Of a stretch of 8,003 bases of DNA, positions 1 to 6,100 are shown one piece after another. The position numbers and the translations under genes are program-made. The notes under the pieces were generated by a model. The model searched no databases, was not told the origin of the DNA, and saw only the letters and a program-made list of their open reading frames with translations. This DNA is from Clostridiales bacterium (GTDB lineage Bacteria > Bacillota_A > Clostridia > Peptostreptococcales > Anaerovoracaceae), in assembly GCA_015058265.1 (NCBI GenBank), contig SVCR01000066.1, positions 1 through 8,003 on the forward strand, read 5' to 3'. Numbering within the stretch: position 1 is the stretch's first letter; each line of letters begins with the position of its first letter.

Positions 1-296
1 TCACAACTGATACGACAGCTGCACTCAGATCCGCGGAGATAGGGGCAGATGTACTGTTGCTTGCGAAGAACATCGATGCTGTATATTCAGACGATCCGAG
101 GACCAACCCTGATGCTGAGAGATACAGTGAACTGACATACATGGATATAATCGATAAGGATCTCAAGGTAATGGACCTGACTGCAGCTACATTATGCAAG
201 GATACAGGTACTAAGATATATGTTTTTGCTCTTGCGGAAGAGGGCAATCTGATGAAAGTCATCAACGGCGAGAATGTAGGAACACTCATTCAATAG
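1..296 (+). CDS. pyrH: UMP kinase, C-terminal part (5' end outside window)
   Basis: This is the last 97 codons of uridylate kinase, read from base 3 to the TAG at 294-296. The enzyme phosphorylates UMP to UDP with ATP in the cytoplasm, in pyrimidine nucleotide synthesis. The visible part begins at the family's TTDTTAALRSAEIGADVLL segment, continues through the nucleotide-binding region with VYSDDPRTNPDA, and then LKVMDLTAATLCKD, and ends with the usual VGTLIQ tail. These match the C-terminal half of bacterial PyrH, which belongs to the amino acid kinase fold and is about 235-240 residues long, so roughly 60% of the gene lies upstream. A TTG at 57 is internal and not a start. The stop overlaps the ribosome binding site of frr, so the two are probably co-transcribed and translationally coupled. 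The pyrH-frr pairing is conserved across bacteria. Confidence 0.95.
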   Translation, partial: TTDTTAALRSAEIGADVLLLAKNIDAVYSDDPRTNPDAERYSELTYMDIIDKDLKVMDLTAATLCKDTGTKIYVFALAEEGNLMKVINGENVGTLIQ

Positions 297-306
297 GAGG
301 CATATC

Positions 307-855
307 ATGGCGAAGAAATCACTTGACGAAAGAATCGAAAGCACTAAATCTTTTCTTAAAGAGAACCTCAATACTGTAAGGGCAGGAAGAGCTAATCCTG
401 CGCTTCTCGACAAGGTGCAGGTAAATTATTACGGGACACCGACACCGCTCAAGGCACTCGCAAACATCTCTGTTCCTGATCCGAGAACACTGTTGATCTC
501 TCCGTTCGATCCGAAGTCAGTAAGCGACATCGAGAGAGCCATCAACGAGGCGAACATCGGTATCAATCCTGCTAACGACGGCAAAGTGATCAGACTTGCT
601 ATCCCTCAGCTCACAGAGGAGAGAAGAAAAGAGCTCACTAAGGTCGTAAAGAACTACGGTGAGGAAGCCAAGGTCGCAGTCAGAAACCTCAGAAGAGAGG
701 AAAATGACGATCTTAAGAAGATGGAAAAGGCCGGAGAGCTGACTGAGGATGATCTGAAGGATGAACTCGAAGATGTCCAGAAGAAGATCGAAAAGGCGAT
801 CAAGGACATCGATGCTATCATAGCAGACAAAGATAAAGAGCTCATGGAAGTATAG
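307..855 (+). CDS. frr: Ribosome recycling factor
   Basis: The 182-residue product is close to the usual 185. RRF acts in the cytoplasm with EF-G to split the post-termination ribosome. The whole family pattern is visible: an N-terminal helix ending in LNTVRAGRANPALLD (about residues 21-35), the small beta domain with VNYYGTPTPLKALANISVPDPRTLLISPFD, NIGINPANDGKVIRLAIPQLTEERRKEL, and the C-terminal helices with RNLRREEND. Arg129 aligns with E. coli Arg132, which contacts 23S rRNA. The ATG is set by an AGGAGG at 295-300, six bases upstream, which overlaps the pyrH stop. The last third is rich in Lys and Glu, as expected for the helical bundle. Nothing is missing or unusual in the protein. It is followed by an 80-base gap with a hairpin before uppS. 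Confidence 0.98.
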   Translation: MAKKSLDERIESTKSFLKENLNTVRAGRANPALLDKVQVNYYGTPTPLKALANISVPDPRTLLISPFDPKSVSDIERAINEANIGINPANDGKVIRLAIPQLTEERRKELTKVVKNYGEEAKVAVRNLRREENDDLKKMEKAGELTEDDLKDELEDVQKKIEKAIKDIDAIIADKDKELMEV

Positions 856-890
856 CTCCCGGGACTATCATTACGATCAATATGCAGATG

Positions 891-912
891 ACGTGGCTTT
901 AAATAGCCACGT
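891..912 (+). promoter_or_regulatory. Intercistronic hairpin between frr and uppS
   Basis: The arms ACGTGGCT (891-898) and AGCCACGT (905-912) form a perfect 8-bp stem around a 6-base loop, TTAAAT. Only TTT follows directly (912-914, the first T being the last base of the stem) before GCTG, so the U-tract needed for an efficient intrinsic terminator is poor. The hairpin ends 23 bases before the uppS ATG and leaves the ribosome binding site free. A weak attenuator, or an RNA processing or stability element that sets the frr to uppS ratio, are both possible. The stem is seen directly; its role is inference. Confidence 0.5.
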
Positions 913-923
913 TTGCTGTATTC

Positions 924-929
924 AAGGTG
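924..929 (+). promoter_or_regulatory. Ribosome binding site that fixes the uppS start
   Basis: AAGGTG lies six bases before the ATG at 936. The competing GTG codon at 927 lies inside this site, would have no site of its own, and would add only three residues (MYI) that the family lacks. The ATG is therefore preferred. Confidence 0.65.
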
Positions 930-935
930 TATATT

Positions 936-1670
936 ATGGCAGAAAATAGATTCCCGACTCATGTCGGTATCATCATGGACGGCAACGGCAGGTGGGCTAA
1001 GGCTCACGGCGTCCCCCGCGTTATGGGACACAATGCCGGAATGCAGTCGATGAAGAAGATCGTAATAGCTTCTTCAAATATGGGGATCAAATACCTTACT
1101 GTATACGCTTTCTCCACAGAGAACTGGAAGCGCAGCACTGAAGAAGTAAACGGGATCTTCAATCTTATAGTCAAATACGTTAATTCAGAACTCGAAGAAC
1201 TTGATGAGAACAATGTACACATCAACATCTTCGGCGAATATGATATGCTGCCGCGCGCTTCAGTCAGAGCGATAGACAAAATGGTCGCCCGCCTTGCGGA
1301 CAACGACGGCCTTGTGTTCAATATCGCTCTCAACTATGGCGGCAGAGATGAGATACTTAAGAGCGTCAGAGAACTGTATGCAGAGATCGCGGCTTCAGGA
1401 CAGGATCCGTCAGAACTGACAGAGGCCGATATTTCCAGACATCTGTATTCAGGCAGCGCTCATTTTGATGTTCCGGATCCTGATCTTGTGATACGCACGA
1501 GCGGTGAGGAGAGGATGTCGAACTTCCTGACATGGCAGGCGGCATACAGCGAGCTGATGTTCACGGATACGCTTTGGCCTGACTTCACGCCGGAGGAGTA
1601 TGCTTCACTCATCGATGCGTATTCGAATCGTGACAGGAGATTTGGCGGACGGAAGGAGGCAGACAAGTAG
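936..1670 (+). CDS. uppS: Undecaprenyl diphosphate synthase (cis-prenyltransferase)
   Basis: The 244-residue product is a typical length. It condenses eight IPP units onto farnesyl diphosphate in cis to make the C55 carrier used for peptidoglycan and other wall polymers; it acts at the cytoplasmic face of the membrane. Family motifs are intact: HVGIIMDGNGRWA near the start with catalytic Asp15, GHNAG, then YLTVYAFSTENWKR, then FNIALNYGGRDEI, and IRTSGEERMSNFLTWQ. Arg187, Arg193 and Glu206 match E. coli Arg194, Arg200 and Glu213, which bind the IPP diphosphate and Mg. The C-terminus has TLWPDF and the FGGR tail. The ATG at 936 is chosen over a GTG at 927. The TAG at 1668-1670 abuts the ATG of cdsA with no gap. 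Its substrate comes from the MEP pathway, which includes dxr and ispG further along the same gene run. Confidence 0.97.
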   Translation: MAENRFPTHVGIIMDGNGRWAKAHGVPRVMGHNAGMQSMKKIVIASSNMGIKYLTVYAFSTENWKRSTEEVNGIFNLIVKYVNSELEELDENNVHINIFGEYDMLPRASVRAIDKMVARLADNDGLVFNIALNYGGRDEILKSVRELYAEIAASGQDPSELTEADISRHLYSGSAHFDVPDPDLVIRTSGEERMSNFLTWQAAYSELMFTDTLWPDFTPEEYASLIDAYSNRDRRFGGRKEADK

Positions 1671-2489
1671 ATGAAAACGAGGATCATATCAGGGATCGTG
1701 ATGGTACCGCTTCTTGCCGTATTGTATTTCGGCGGGATAGCTCTGTGGGCTGCGGCTCTCCTGATAGCACTTATGGGTATTCACGAATTCTGTAACGGAT
1801 GGAATAATTTAGATGTTCATCCGTCGAAACCGGTGTGCTATGTTATGACAGTACTGCTTTTCCTGACTGCATTCGCGGCAAAGCAGATGTCGATACCTCA
1901 GTTCAGCGCCAACATGATGTTCATGTGCATCTGGGTGTTCATTACTGTGGCTGCCGGCCTGATATACGGATGGAAGATCACTGAAAGGGGTCCATACGAT
2001 GCAGCTGCGACAGTAACTGCTCTTGTGTACATTCCTTTCTTCACATATCACATGATCCTGATCGACATGACCGATTACAGCCTGTTCATCTGGATCGTAG
2101 TGATCGCTGCGTTCGGATCGGATATATTCGCTTATTTCAGCGGTTACTTCCTTGGTAAACACAAGATGGCACCTAATCTCAGCCCTAAGAAGACCATTGA
2201 AGGCGCAGTCGGAGGACTGATCGGCAGCTCGCTGTTCAGCTGGCTGTTTGGATTTATCTTCATGCGTGAGATGGCGCTGGTATGCCTGGTGCTCGGACTC
2301 GTAGGCGGAGCAGCCGGTATGGCAGGAGACCTCACAGCTTCAGCTTTCAAGCGTAAGATGGGGATCAAGGATTACGGTAAGCTGATACCGGGACACGGCG
2401 GAATAATGGATAGGTTTGACAGCGTGATCTTCGTCGCGCCGGTCGTCTATTACGCGATCTGTGCGCTTACAGGGATACTGGCGATCTAA
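1671..2489 (+). CDS. cdsA: Phosphatidate cytidylyltransferase (CDP-diacylglycerol synthase)
   Basis: The 272-residue integral membrane enzyme converts phosphatidic acid and CTP to CDP-diacylglycerol, the branch-point precursor of bacterial phospholipids. Almost the whole chain is hydrophobic, with several membrane segments. Examples are residues 5-36 (probably two passes), about 55-70, about 82-100, about 140-158 and about 198-218. The family signature is complete at residues 224-250: S-x-x-KR-x4-KD, then PGHGG, then DRFD, with Lys233-Asp234 and Asp247 as the expected catalytic and metal-binding positions. GSDIFAYFSGYFLGKHK and SPKKTIEG also match the family. AAGGAGG at 1653-1659, inside the end of uppS and 11 bases before the ATG, supports this start and tight coupling to uppS. 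The gene is followed by the longest gap of the window. Confidence 0.96.
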   Translation: MKTRIISGIVMVPLLAVLYFGGIALWAAALLIALMGIHEFCNGWNNLDVHPSKPVCYVMTVLLFLTAFAAKQMSIPQFSANMMFMCIWVFITVAAGLIYGWKITERGPYDAAATVTALVYIPFFTYHMILIDMTDYSLFIWIVVIAAFGSDIFAYFSGYFLGKHKMAPNLSPKKTIEGAVGGLIGSSLFSWLFGFIFMREMALVCLVLGLVGGAAGMAGDLTASAFKRKMGIKDYGKLIPGHGGIMDRFDSVIFVAPVVYYAICALTGILAI

Positions 2490-2497
2490 CTTTGAGC

Positions 2498-2602
2498 CGC
2501 ATGCTGATTAGCAGCCTGTCTGCTCGTCTGCTCAAGATCTTGCATTGCATCTTTTCATAGATCTCTCACAAGTCTCGCATCCCGGCTGCTTATCAGCATG
2601 CG
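2498..2602 (+). repeat. Large imperfect inverted repeat in the cdsA-dxr gap
   Basis: Bases 2498-2516 pair with 2584-2602 over 19 positions with one mismatch (2509/2591). The 67-base loop holds two AGATCT sites (2535-2540 and 2559-2564) that could form an inner 6-bp stem. It also holds a tandem duplication of GTCTGCTC (2518-2533). No T-run follows the right arm, so this is not a standard intrinsic terminator. It could be a structured leader RNA, a processing site, or a copy of a short palindromic repeat scattered through the genome. The pairing is seen directly; no function can be assigned from one copy. Confidence 0.6.
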
Positions 2603-2612
2603 AACTTAAGAG

Positions 2613-2676
2613 CGATTGCAGACCGGATAACTACATACAAATTGAAAAATGACCGCAGACTGGTCTGCGGGAATCG
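2613..2676 (+). promoter_or_regulatory. Two competing hairpins just upstream of dxr
   Basis: A compact palindrome at 2653-2670 (CCGCAGAC, TG, GTCTGCGG) can form an 8-bp hairpin. Its right half can instead pair with an upstream segment: 2613-2624 (CGATTGCAGACC) with GGTCTGC at 2662-2668 and AATCG at 2672-2676, leaving a 3-base bulge. The two folds cannot coexist. Both lie 10-24 bases before the dxr ATG, where no strong Shine-Dalgarno sequence is visible. This could be a translation switch, but there is no recognisable riboswitch core and the idea is inference. Confidence 0.4.
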
Positions 2677-2685
2677 AATATAGAA

Positions 2686-3900
2686 ATGCTTAAAAGAATC
2701 CTTATAATGGGCAGCACCGGGTCGATCGGGACCCAGGCGCTCGAGATAATCAGAAATAATCCGGACCGATTCAAGGCAGTCGGCCTTACATGCAGAAGCA
2801 GGGTCGATGACCTGATCAGTCAGATCAGAGAGTTCGCACCCGAAGCAGTATCTGTAGGAACAGCAGAAGACGCAGCAAGAGTAGCAGCCGAATTCCCGGA
2901 GATCGAAGTATCGTACGGAGAAGACGGCCTTGTTGAGATCGCGAAGATGGACTGCGATATAGTCCTGAATTCACTGATGGGCATAAGCGGTCTGGCGCCG
3001 ACATATACAGCTATCAGCTGCGGAAGAGATATCGCGCTCGCCAACAAGGAGACACTTGTTGCCGGCGGTGAGATCGTTACAGCCCTCTGCAGAGAGAAGG
3101 GCGTCAGACTCCTGCCGGTAGACAGCGAGCACAGTGCCATATTCCAATGCCTTGAAGGTAACGGCGGCAGTGCCTGCGGAAGAGCGTACAGAGAACCTGA
3201 TGCCGCCGGCACCGGAGCCGGTGCGCAGAATGAGCGTCCGGTCAGAAGGATACTGCTGACAGCTTCGGGCGGACCGTTCAGGGGCAGATCACTGGAAGAG
3301 ATGAGAGACGTGACCATAGCGCAGGCACTCAATCATCCTAAGTGGAGCATGGGTTCCAAGATCACGATCGATTCCGCGACTATGATGAACAAAGGCCTGG
3401 AAGTGATCGAAGCCAGATGGCTCTTTGACATTCCGGGAGACAGGATAGACATCCATGTACATCCGGAGAGCATCGTCCATTCCATGGTGGAATTCTGCGA
3501 CGGTTCCGTGATCGCGCAGATGGGACTGCCGGATATGAAGATCCCGATCAGTCTTGCGCTAAATTATCCGTCAAGACTGGAGCTTCCGGGAGACAGTCTG
3601 GACTTCTTTACGACCGGATCGAAGCTGACATTCGAGAAACCGGACAGAAAAGTATTCAGATGCATCGATCTGGCATATAGTGCTCTGAAAGAGGGCGGAA
3701 GCGCGCCTGTAATAATGAACGGAGCGAATGAAGAACTCGTAGGGATGTTCCTCGGAGGCAAGATCGGCTTTCTGGATATCCCGGAGACCATAGAGAAGGT
3801 CATGAATGCGATTCCGCACACCTCACCGTCAACCGTGGAGGAAATACTCGCGGCAGACAGAGAGGCAAGAGAGAAAGCGAGAGCTTTGCTCAATAAGTAG
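2686..3900 (+). CDS. dxr: 1-deoxy-D-xylulose 5-phosphate reductoisomerase
   Basis: The 404-residue product is slightly longer than the usual 380-400. It is the first committed enzyme of the MEP pathway: it rearranges and reduces DXP to MEP with NADPH and a divalent metal, in the cytoplasm, and is the fosmidomycin target. Visible motifs are the nucleotide-binding GSTGSIG (residues 9-15), ALANKE (118-122), the metal site VDSEH with Asp146 and Glu148, TASGGPF, the flexible active-site loop NHPKWSMG with His217 and Trp220, SATMMNKGLE with the third metal ligand Glu239, and HPESIVHSMVEF. Residues 157-188, between IFQCL and ILLTASGG, are about 20 residues longer than in Bacillus-type Dxr and rich in Gly and Ala. 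The ATG at 2686 gives the normal N-terminus (MLKRILIMGSTGSIG), though the ribosome binding site is weak (GGGA near 2669-2672). Antisense reading frames here are shadows. Confidence 0.97.
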   Translation: MLKRILIMGSTGSIGTQALEIIRNNPDRFKAVGLTCRSRVDDLISQIREFAPEAVSVGTAEDAARVAAEFPEIEVSYGEDGLVEIAKMDCDIVLNSLMGISGLAPTYTAISCGRDIALANKETLVAGGEIVTALCREKGVRLLPVDSEHSAIFQCLEGNGGSACGRAYREPDAAGTGAGAQNERPVRRILLTASGGPFRGRSLEEMRDVTIAQALNHPKWSMGSKITIDSATMMNKGLEVIEARWLFDIPGDRIDIHVHPESIVHSMVEFCDGSVIAQMGLPDMKIPISLALNYPSRLELPGDSLDFFTTGSKLTFEKPDRKVFRCIDLAYSALKEGGSAPVIMNGANEELVGMFLGGKIGFLDIPETIEKVMNAIPHTSPSTVEEILAADREAREKARALLNK

Positions 3901-3906
3901 TAACAA

Positions 3907-3939
3907 GGTCCGTTGCTCTGTGAGCGGAGAATGCGGACC
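3907..3939 (+). promoter_or_regulatory. Small hairpin before the rseP ribosome binding site
   Basis: GGTCCG (3907-3912) pairs with CGGACC (3934-3939). Inside it, GCTC (3915-3918) pairs with GAGC (3922-3925) around a 3-base loop. The outer arm ends one base before the GGGGAGG of rseP at 3941. It could affect access to that site, but the stems are short and interrupted, so the assignment is weak. Confidence 0.3.
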
Positions 3940-3940
3940 G

Positions 3941-3947
3941 GGGGAGG
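3941..3947 (+). promoter_or_regulatory. Ribosome binding site that fixes the TTG start of rseP
   Basis: GGGGAGG lies five bases before the TTG at 3953. No ATG or GTG in the rseP frame has a comparable site nearby, and the protein begins correctly only from this codon. Confidence 0.8.
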
Positions 3948-3952
3948 ATATA

Positions 3953-4960
3953 TTGAAAACTGCCATTTTATTTGTATTAATGCTGCTCGTCCTTGTCATA
4001 CCGCATGAGTGGGGCCATCTTATCGTGGCTAAGCTCTGCGGCGTCAAAGTGAACGAGTTTTCAGTGGGTATGGGACCGCTGCTGTTCAAGAAGCAGAAGG
4101 GAGAAACTCAGTACTCTGTGAGACTTCTGCCTCTGGGCGGCTACTGCGCGATGGAAGGTGAAGAAGAGGCCAGCGATAATCCGCGTGCGTACAGCAACAA
4201 GAGCAATCTTCAGAAGATCGCCATTCTTCTTGCGGGCGTTACAATGAATGTCATCATCGCTGTACTCGCTGTAACGATAGCATATTCGATCAGCGGAGTC
4301 CCTTCGACAACACTCAGTGACGTCACACCGGGATCGCCTGCGGCAAAGGCAGGGATCGTCGCGGGAGATACGATCGTTGAGATCGATGGGATAGCTGCTA
4401 AGAGCTGGAGCGATGTTACTAACGCCGTAGACGAATATCATGAAGGCGATAAGCTTGAGATCGTTTACAAGCACAAAGGAGAAAAGAAGACTGCATATGT
4501 GGTGCCTGAGCTGGATAAGCAGTACGATCGTTATATAATCGGCATCGTTGCAGGCAGTACCAGGGATCCGCTTGCCTGCTTATCAAGCGGTGCTGTTGCT
4601 ACTTGGGAGATGAATAAGATGATGATCAAAGCATTCCAGTCCATGTTCCAGAGGGGTATAAGCAAAGATGATGTAGCCGGGCCGGTAGGTCTGGTCAGAG
4701 TAGTCAATCAGACCAGCCAGTACGGTATAGAATCATATCTGATGCTGCTGGCCCTCGTAAGTCTGAATCTGGCTTTGTTCAACATCATCCCTATACCGGG
4801 TCTGGACGGAGGCAAGATATTCTTCATCCTGCTCAAGGTGATAAGTGGCGGGCGTATCAATGATGAGATGGAGTACAAAGCGACATTGGTAGGAATGGTA
4901 CTGCTGCTCTCACTCTTCGTGCTCGTTACGGTCAATGATGTGAGAAACCTGCTCGGGTGA
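3953..4960 (+). CDS. rseP: RseP-type site-2 membrane metalloprotease
   Basis: This is an intramembrane zinc protease of the M50 family (RseP/RasP), which cuts anti-sigma factors and signal-peptide remnants inside the membrane. From the TTG start the product is 335 residues, a usual size for single-PDZ clostridial forms and shorter than the 420-450 residues of B. subtilis and E. coli. The first membrane segment carries HEWGH (residues 18-22, zinc ligands His18 and His22, catalytic Glu19). GMGPLLF and LPLGGYCAMEGEEE follow. A second membrane segment spans about 86-114, one PDZ domain about 115-185, and then come the third segment with NIIPIPGLDGGK (third zinc ligand Asp285) and a final membrane helix near 310-330. 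The frame stays open back to 3806, but that extension overlaps dxr, is charged, and does not resemble the family. Sitting between dxr and ispG is a common arrangement in Bacillota. Confidence 0.95.
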   Translation: MKTAILFVLMLLVLVIPHEWGHLIVAKLCGVKVNEFSVGMGPLLFKKQKGETQYSVRLLPLGGYCAMEGEEEASDNPRAYSNKSNLQKIAILLAGVTMNVIIAVLAVTIAYSISGVPSTTLSDVTPGSPAAKAGIVAGDTIVEIDGIAAKSWSDVTNAVDEYHEGDKLEIVYKHKGEKKTAYVVPELDKQYDRYIIGIVAGSTRDPLACLSSGAVATWEMNKMMIKAFQSMFQRGISKDDVAGPVGLVRVVNQTSQYGIESYLMLLALVSLNLALFNIIPIPGLDGGKIFFILLKVISGGRINDEMEYKATLVGMVLLLSLFVLVTVNDVRNLLG

Positions 4961-4977
4961 TCCGGGAGGAAGCAGAG

Positions 4978-5016
4978 ATGAACAGAATGTGCCGCTTCAT
5001 GAGGAGCGGTACTTGA
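4978..5016 (+). CDS. Possible 12-residue leader peptide upstream of ispG
   Basis: An ATG 18 bases after the rseP stop opens a 12-codon frame, MNRMCRFMRSGT, ending in TGA at 5014-5016. It has a very good ribosome binding site, GGGAGGA at 4964-4970, seven bases upstream. Its stop overlaps the first base of the GAAGGAGAG site of ispG, so ribosomes ending here would be placed to start ispG. The frame also spans a hairpin, CCGCT (4992-4996) with AGCGG (5005-5009). No known leader peptide is recognised, and a frame this short can arise by chance. The strong site and stop placement are the only evidence. Confidence 0.35.
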   Translation: MNRMCRFMRSGT

Positions 5017-5029
5017 AGGAGAGATATAT

Positions 5030-6100
5030 ATGTCCAGAAAAGTATACGTCGGTGATGTAGCTGTCGGCGGCGGAGCACCTGTTTCGATCCAGTCGATGAC
5101 AAATACAGATACAAGAGATACTGCGGCATTGGTCAGGCAGATCGAAGAGCTGGCAGCTGCCGGCTGCGATATCGTAAGATGCGCGATCCCTGATATGGAA
5201 GCCGCAGAATCATTCGGCAGAGCCAGAAAGCTCGTGAGAGTTCCTCTGGTAGCGGATATACACTTTGACTATAAGCTGGCTATAGCTGCAATAGAGAACG
5301 GTGCTGATAAGATAAGGATCAATCCGGGAAACATCGGCAGCATCGAGAAGGTAAGAGCCGTTGTAGACAAGGCTCGTGAGCGTGATATCCCTATCCGTGT
5401 CGGTGTCAACTCGGGATCCCTCGAGAAGAGCCTGATCGATAAGTACGGCGGAGTCACTGCCGAAGCTCTTGCAGTCAGCGGCGCTAATATGGTCAAGCTG
5501 ATAGAAGACATGGACTATGACAACCTGGTCGTTTCGATCAAGTCATCCAATGTCAAGATGAATTACGATGCTCATATGAAGCTCAGAGATATGGTCGATT
5601 GTCCTATACATATCGGTATCACTGAGTCGGGAACTCCGGCGAACGGCAGACTGAAATCTGCTGTCGGCATCGGAGCTTTGCTGCTCGCGGGGATAGGAGA
5701 TACCATGCGCGTATCGCTCACGGCGGATCCGGTAGAAGAAGTTTACTTTGCCTCAAAGATCCTCGAAACAGTCGGACTTCGCGATAAAGCGATTGACATA
5801 GTTTCGTGTCCTACATGCGGCAGGACAGAGATCGACCTCATAGGCCTTGCCAACGAGGCTGAAGAGAGGCTCGGGCCGATAGCTGCCGATCGTAAGAGAC
5901 GCGGAATGAGACCGCTCAAAGTGGCAGTTATGGGCTGCGCGGTCAACGGGCCGGGAGAAAGCCGAGAGGCTGATTACGGTATCGCAGGAGGACGCGGGGA
6001 GGGTCTCGTGTTCTCTCACGGGAAGATACTGGAGAAGGTACCGGAAGATCAGCTGATCGACAGGCTGATCGAGATAGTATCTGAGGACGCGGATAAATGA
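5030..6100 (+). CDS. ispG: 4-hydroxy-3-methylbut-2-enyl diphosphate synthase (flavodoxin or ferredoxin dependent)
   Basis: The 356-residue product is the usual length for the bacterial two-domain form (GcpE). It converts MEcPP to HMBPP by two-electron reduction on a 4Fe-4S cluster, the second last step of the MEP pathway, in the cytoplasm. The N-terminal TIM barrel shows SIQSMTNTDTRD, GCDIVRCAIPD, LVADIHFDYKLA, IRINPGNIG and IRVGVNSGSLE. The C-terminal cluster domain has SCPTCGR with Cys260 and Cys263, and GCAVNGPGE with Cys303 and Glu310, matching the E. coli cluster ligands Cys270, Cys273, Cys305 and Glu312. The spacing between these motifs is eight residues longer than in E. coli because of a basic stretch, AADRKRRGMRP. 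GAAGGAGAG at 5015-5023 supports the ATG. The TGA at 6098-6100 overlaps the polC ATG as ATGA, so the two are translationally coupled. Confidence 0.97.
   Translation: MSRKVYVGDVAVGGGAPVSIQSMTNTDTRDTAALVRQIEELAAAGCDIVRCAIPDMEAAESFGRARKLVRVPLVADIHFDYKLAIAAIENGADKIRINPGNIGSIEKVRAVVDKARERDIPIRVGVNSGSLEKSLIDKYGGVTAEALAVSGANMVKLIEDMDYDNLVVSIKSSNVKMNYDAHMKLRDMVDCPIHIGITESGTPANGRLKSAVGIGALLLAGIGDTMRVSLTADPVEEVYFASKILETVGLRDKAIDIVSCPTCGRTEIDLIGLANEAEERLGPIAADRKRRGMRPLKVAVMGCAVNGPGESREADYGIAGGRGEGLVFSHGKILEKVPEDQLIDRLIEIVSEDADK

Noticed and set aside
891..914. Strong intrinsic terminator after frr
   Set aside because: The stem is good but is followed by only TTT and then GCTG, and uppS to polC continue closely in the same direction.
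927..935. GTG start for uppS three codons upstream
   Set aside because: The GTG lies inside the AAGGTG that serves the ATG at 936, and the extra residues are not part of the family.
2501..2560. 19-codon frame MLISSLSARLLKILHCIFS in the cdsA-dxr gap
   Set aside because: It has no recognisable ribosome binding site, and its bases are better explained as the left arm and loop of the inverted repeat. A hydrophobic short peptide is not excluded, but nothing supports it.
2640..2685. Promoter for dxr
   Set aside because: TTGAAA at 2642-2647 resembles a -35 box, but no -10 sequence lies at 16-18 bases. The TATA at 2679-2682 is too far away and too close to the ATG.
2820..3332. 170-codon minus-strand frame opposite dxr, and other antisense frames across the window
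   Set aside because: All lie opposite well-conserved plus-strand genes and show no recognisable domains. They are codon-bias shadows.
3806..3952. Upstream extension of the rseP frame by 49 codons
   Set aside because: It overlaps dxr, is charged and unlike any M50 N-terminus, and has no good ribosome binding site. The TTG at 3953 has GGGGAGG five bases upstream and gives the normal membrane-helix N-terminus.
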